Of a DNA stretch of 64,000 nt, positions 61,883 through 64,000 are shown in pieces. A program made the position numbers and the translations under genes. Source of the DNA: Grimontia sedimenti (GTDB lineage: Bacteria > Pseudomonadota > Gammaproteobacteria > Enterobacterales > Vibrionaceae); the NCBI RefSeq assembly GCF_011045095.1, contig NZ_JAALDL010000002.1:186001-250000 (forward strand). The letters are read 5' to 3'. Every line of letters starts with the position of its first letter. Position 1 is the stretch's first letter. Under the pieces are notes generated by a model that saw nothing but the letters and a program-made list of their open reading frames with translations, was not told where the DNA came from and made no database searches.

Positions 61883-61913
61883 AAAAAGCGACCCACAACG
61901 CGGTCGCTTTTTT
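61883..61913 (+). terminator. terminator
   Basis: AAAAAGCGACC-8 nt-GGTCGCTTTTTT after the 61505 gene. Confidence 0.9.
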
Positions 61914-61978
61914 CGCCCTGAATTTGAGTGGGATTGCCGACAATGAGACGCTCTGATATTCCTCTCGCTGCATACTCT

Positions 61979-62025
61979 TATACCCAAACAACCTTTAAGT
62001 GCTGGATTCAGGTTGTTTGGGTATA
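61979..62025. repeat. short palindromic member of the TATACCCAAAC repeat family
   Basis: TATACCCAAACAACCT (61979-61994) and its perfect reverse complement (62010-62025) around a 15-nt loop ending GGATTC. The arm and the inner GGATTCAG match the ends of the 266-bp element at 31705-31970. Probably a collapsed, end-only copy. Confidence 0.8.
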
Positions 62026-62062
62026 TCTGGCTGCATAAATATCTCACATGGAGAACGTCACA

Positions 62063-62293
62063 ATGAAATCATCCAAATTGGCCCTTCTCAGCATGCTGTT
62101 TGTTGTCGCTCCGTTTGGCTCTCAAGCCACAGAAACTGCCGGGCAACAGGCTGAACAAGTCGCACAGGAACGCGTAGCCCAAATGGAAGCGGTAGCCGAC
62201 TCTGCCGAATCCGAAGCAAAGTTGTTGTTAGAGGAAACCAAAAAAGAGACGGAAGCGATGACCGAAGACGCAAAAGAAGCGGTCAGTGAGTAG
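62063..62293 (+). CDS. small secreted Glu/Ala-rich protein
   Basis: 76 residues; ATG at 62063 with GGAG upstream; an ATG at 62048 overlaps that RBS. The signal peptide ends GSQA. The mature 50 residues form a single acidic helix (EAKLLLEETKKETEAMTEDAKEAV). No family recognised. The palindromic repeat lies 38 bp upstream, in its leader. Confidence 0.62.
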   Translation: MKSSKLALLSMLFVVAPFGSQATETAGQQAEQVAQERVAQMEAVADSAESEAKLLLEETKKETEAMTEDAKEAVSE

Positions 62294-62310
62294 TATTGCA
62301 AAGAAACAAA

Positions 62311-62332
62311 AAGGCGGTCAACTGACCGCCTT
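62311..62332. terminator. bidirectional terminator
   Basis: AAGGCGGTC-AACT-GACCGCCTT between convergent genes. Confidence 0.85.
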
Positions 62333-62352
62333 CCTACTGATTTATTTTGTTT

Positions 62353-63723
62353 TTAGAAGATAAGGTGCGCGACACCGGCGATGACTGGCAGAGTCACTAA
62401 AGTACGCAGGATGAAAATCATTACCAATTCCCAAACCTTCACCGGGATCTTACTGCCCAGCAGCAGCGCTCCAACTTCAGACATGTAAATCAGCTGGGTC
62501 ACAGACAAGGTTGCTACAACAAAACGGGTCATTTCGTTGTCAATGTTCGCCGCCAGAACCGCGGGAATGAACATGTCTGCAATACCAATCAGCATGGTTT
62601 CAGATGCAGCGACCGCTTCGGGGATTTGCAGTAATTCCAGCAGAGGAACAAATGGCATACCCAGAATGGTGAATACTGGCGTGTATTCCGCGATGATCAG
62701 TGCAGAAGTACCAATCGCCATCACCACAGGCAGAACACCAAACACCATGTCAGCAGCGTTCTGGAATCCCTCTTTCAGTACATCACTCAAAGAGCGGATA
62801 TGAGATGCGCGGTTGACGGCACTTTTCACACCGAAGGAGAACAGCGTTTCACCTTCTGGAAGAGATTCATGCTCAAAGGTTTTCTCTTCGCCATTCACCA
62901 GGGTGTTCTTTTTCCAACAAAGTGGAGGAAGACGCGGCACAACAACCGCAGCCACGAAGCCCGCCAGACACACTGTCAGGTAGAATGGGACAAACATGTG
63001 CTCCAGACCGACCTGTGCAATAACCACCAAGCTGAAGCTGATTGAAACCACCGAGAAAGTTGTACCAACAATGGCAGCTTCACGTTCGGTGTAGTAACCC
63101 TGCTCGTATTGCTTGCTCGACATCAGAATGGCTACGCTACCATCACCCAGCCAAGAGCTGGCACAGTCCACCGCAGAGCGGCCTGGCAAACCAAACAATG
63201 GACGCATGATTTTGGTCATGAAGGTACCAATCAGTTCAAGAAGGCCAAAGTTGGTCAACAGCGGCAGGAACAGACCTGCAAAAACGAAGACAGAAAGCAG
63301 AGTCGGAAGAAGATCGCCCAGGACGAAACCGCCGGTAGCACCGCCAATCACGTGTTCAGGACCAAAACCGAAAAACGCCATGACGACAAACGCTGCCCCC
63401 AACAAACGGACTGTCAGCCAAACAGGTGTTGCCAAAAACAGGCCTGACAAGAACTTTGAATCTGTAATGAAGCGTGGCTTTGTCGCCAGCGCCAGCACTG
63501 AACCCAATGCACTAATGAGGATGATGCTAGTCACCACGATAGTCGCGCTCTGACCAAGAAGCCCCAATAGCGACTTCGCCAGCACAGCGATAGGGATCGT
63601 AAAGCCACCATCAATCATAATTGGCGTCATAAACAGCAGTACGCCCAGCAATGATGGGATCAAGAACATCAACAGATTCCGTGTTGATGAAGACGATGTT
63701 TTTAGTTCTTCTGTTTTTTGCAT
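62353..63723 (-). CDS. YjiH family membrane protein (nucleoside-recognition/Gate domain)
   Basis: 456 residues, about 10-11 membrane helices, RBS AGGAA. Two Gate-like blocks: SAVDCASSWLGDGSVAILMSS after the first half and a C-terminal FIPAVLAANIDNEMTRFVVATLSVTQLIYMSE. These fit YjiH and the nucleoside-recognition (spore maturation/CNT-like) superfamily. In E. coli yjiH sits beside the dipeptidase gene iadA, but no peptidase is visible here. Likely a transporter; substrate unknown. Confidence 0.86.
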   Translation of the reverse strand: MQKTEELKTSSSSTRNLLMFLIPSLLGVLLFMTPIMIDGGFTIPIAVLAKSLLGLLGQSATIVVTSIILISALGSVLALATKPRFITDSKFLSGLFLATPVWLTVRLLGAAFVVMAFFGFGPEHVIGGATGGFVLGDLLPTLLSVFVFAGLFLPLLTNFGLLELIGTFMTKIMRPLFGLPGRSAVDCASSWLGDGSVAILMSSKQYEQGYYTEREAAIVGTTFSVVSISFSLVVIAQVGLEHMFVPFYLTVCLAGFVAAVVVPRLPPLCWKKNTLVNGEEKTFEHESLPEGETLFSFGVKSAVNRASHIRSLSDVLKEGFQNAADMVFGVLPVVMAIGTSALIIAEYTPVFTILGMPFVPLLELLQIPEAVAASETMLIGIADMFIPAVLAANIDNEMTRFVVATLSVTQLIYMSEVGALLLGSKIPVKVWELVMIFILRTLVTLPVIAGVAHLIF

Positions 63724-63948
63724 GGCAATACTTCCTGAGCAATGCGTTGGCGAAATAGATATTCACTAAAAGTGACTAATTGAGCGCAAGGTTAATGCAA
63801 CCCGTTTTCCATGTAAACAATAAATAGTCATATATTTTGAATAATTTCACCATATTGGCTCAATTGACTATTTTGAATTCAAATATTGTATATATTTAAC
63901 GCATTAAGTGTTAATAACATGTAAATACAACTAATGGGATGCATAAAA
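63724..63948. other. AT-rich promoter region of yjiH-like gene
   Basis: Strongly AT-rich leader with many TATAAT-like and TTAATAA words. No gene visible. Confidence 0.5.
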
Positions 63949-63974
63949 AAACCGGCTTTAAATAGCCGGTTTAC
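63947..63974 (-). terminator. terminator of a minus-strand gene beyond the window
   Basis: AAACCGGCT-6 nt-AGCCGGTTT; on the minus strand it is followed by T7. It implies a minus-strand gene ending just right of base 64000. Confidence 0.8.
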
Positions 63975-64000
63975 GATGGACTTCCCCTAGTCACAAAAGT

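Overview
The window looks like chromosomal DNA from a marine gammaproteobacterium of the Vibrionaceae (Vibrio, Grimontia, Enterovibrio or Photobacterium type). Grounds: moderate GC, a tandem valine-tRNA locus, a TcyP-type cystine carrier, a CheV adaptor, a DASH cryptochrome, a TAXI TRAP system, a LapA/BapA-type giant adhesin, and copies of a short TATACCCAAAC-ended repeat. The genus is inferred; no 16S or marker gene is present.

Left edge (1-1800): the end of a microviridin-type graspetide (omega-ester peptide) locus on the minus strand. It has a 69-codon precursor with a PFFxxFxE leader and a TxKxPSDxDE core, an attenuator-like hairpin, and the N-terminus of an MvdD-like ATP-grasp ligase that runs off the window. 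It lies beside four valine tRNA genes (three GAC, one TAC).

2-18.8 kb is mixed housekeeping and accessory DNA. It holds a MATE exporter, a PLD-type lipoprotein, a dCache chemoreceptor, a Tat-exported intradiol dioxygenase, an Alx/TerC protein behind a yybP-ykoY (manganese) riboswitch, and a ParA-SatD-DUF3307 cluster with a large dyad operator. Then come a cytochrome b561, an MscS channel, an unknown periplasmic two-gene operon and small proteins, one with a strict 11-residue repeat.

18.9-26.8 kb is a tricarboxylate catabolism divergon. The minus strand carries tctC, tctB, tctA, a class III CoA-transferase and a citrate-synthase-like CoA lyase; the plus strand carries a CitA/CitB two-component system. 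I infer uptake of a citrate-like acid, CoA activation and cleavage.

27-42.5 kb: AlkA-type glycosylase, several unknown membrane or lipoproteins, a MITE-like element, tcyP followed by a CoA-disulfide-reductase-like flavoprotein, a succinate-semialdehyde-type dehydrogenase, a stand-alone CZB protein, a TAXI TRAP transporter and CheV.

42.6-58.4 kb is dominated by a ~13.2 kb giant RTX adhesin gene (minus strand) that reads in four frames, divergent from a TolC-type outer-membrane factor and an OmpA-like lipoprotein. Its three frame changes, and a fourth in the DUF3307 gene, all fit single missing bases, three clearly in short homopolymers. Base-calling error is therefore a strong alternative to gene decay.

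58.4-64 kb: small TfoX/YjbR-like protein, DASH cryptochrome, alpha/beta hydrolase, two small secreted Glu/Lys-rich proteins separated by a short copy of the repeat, and a YjiH-family membrane protein.
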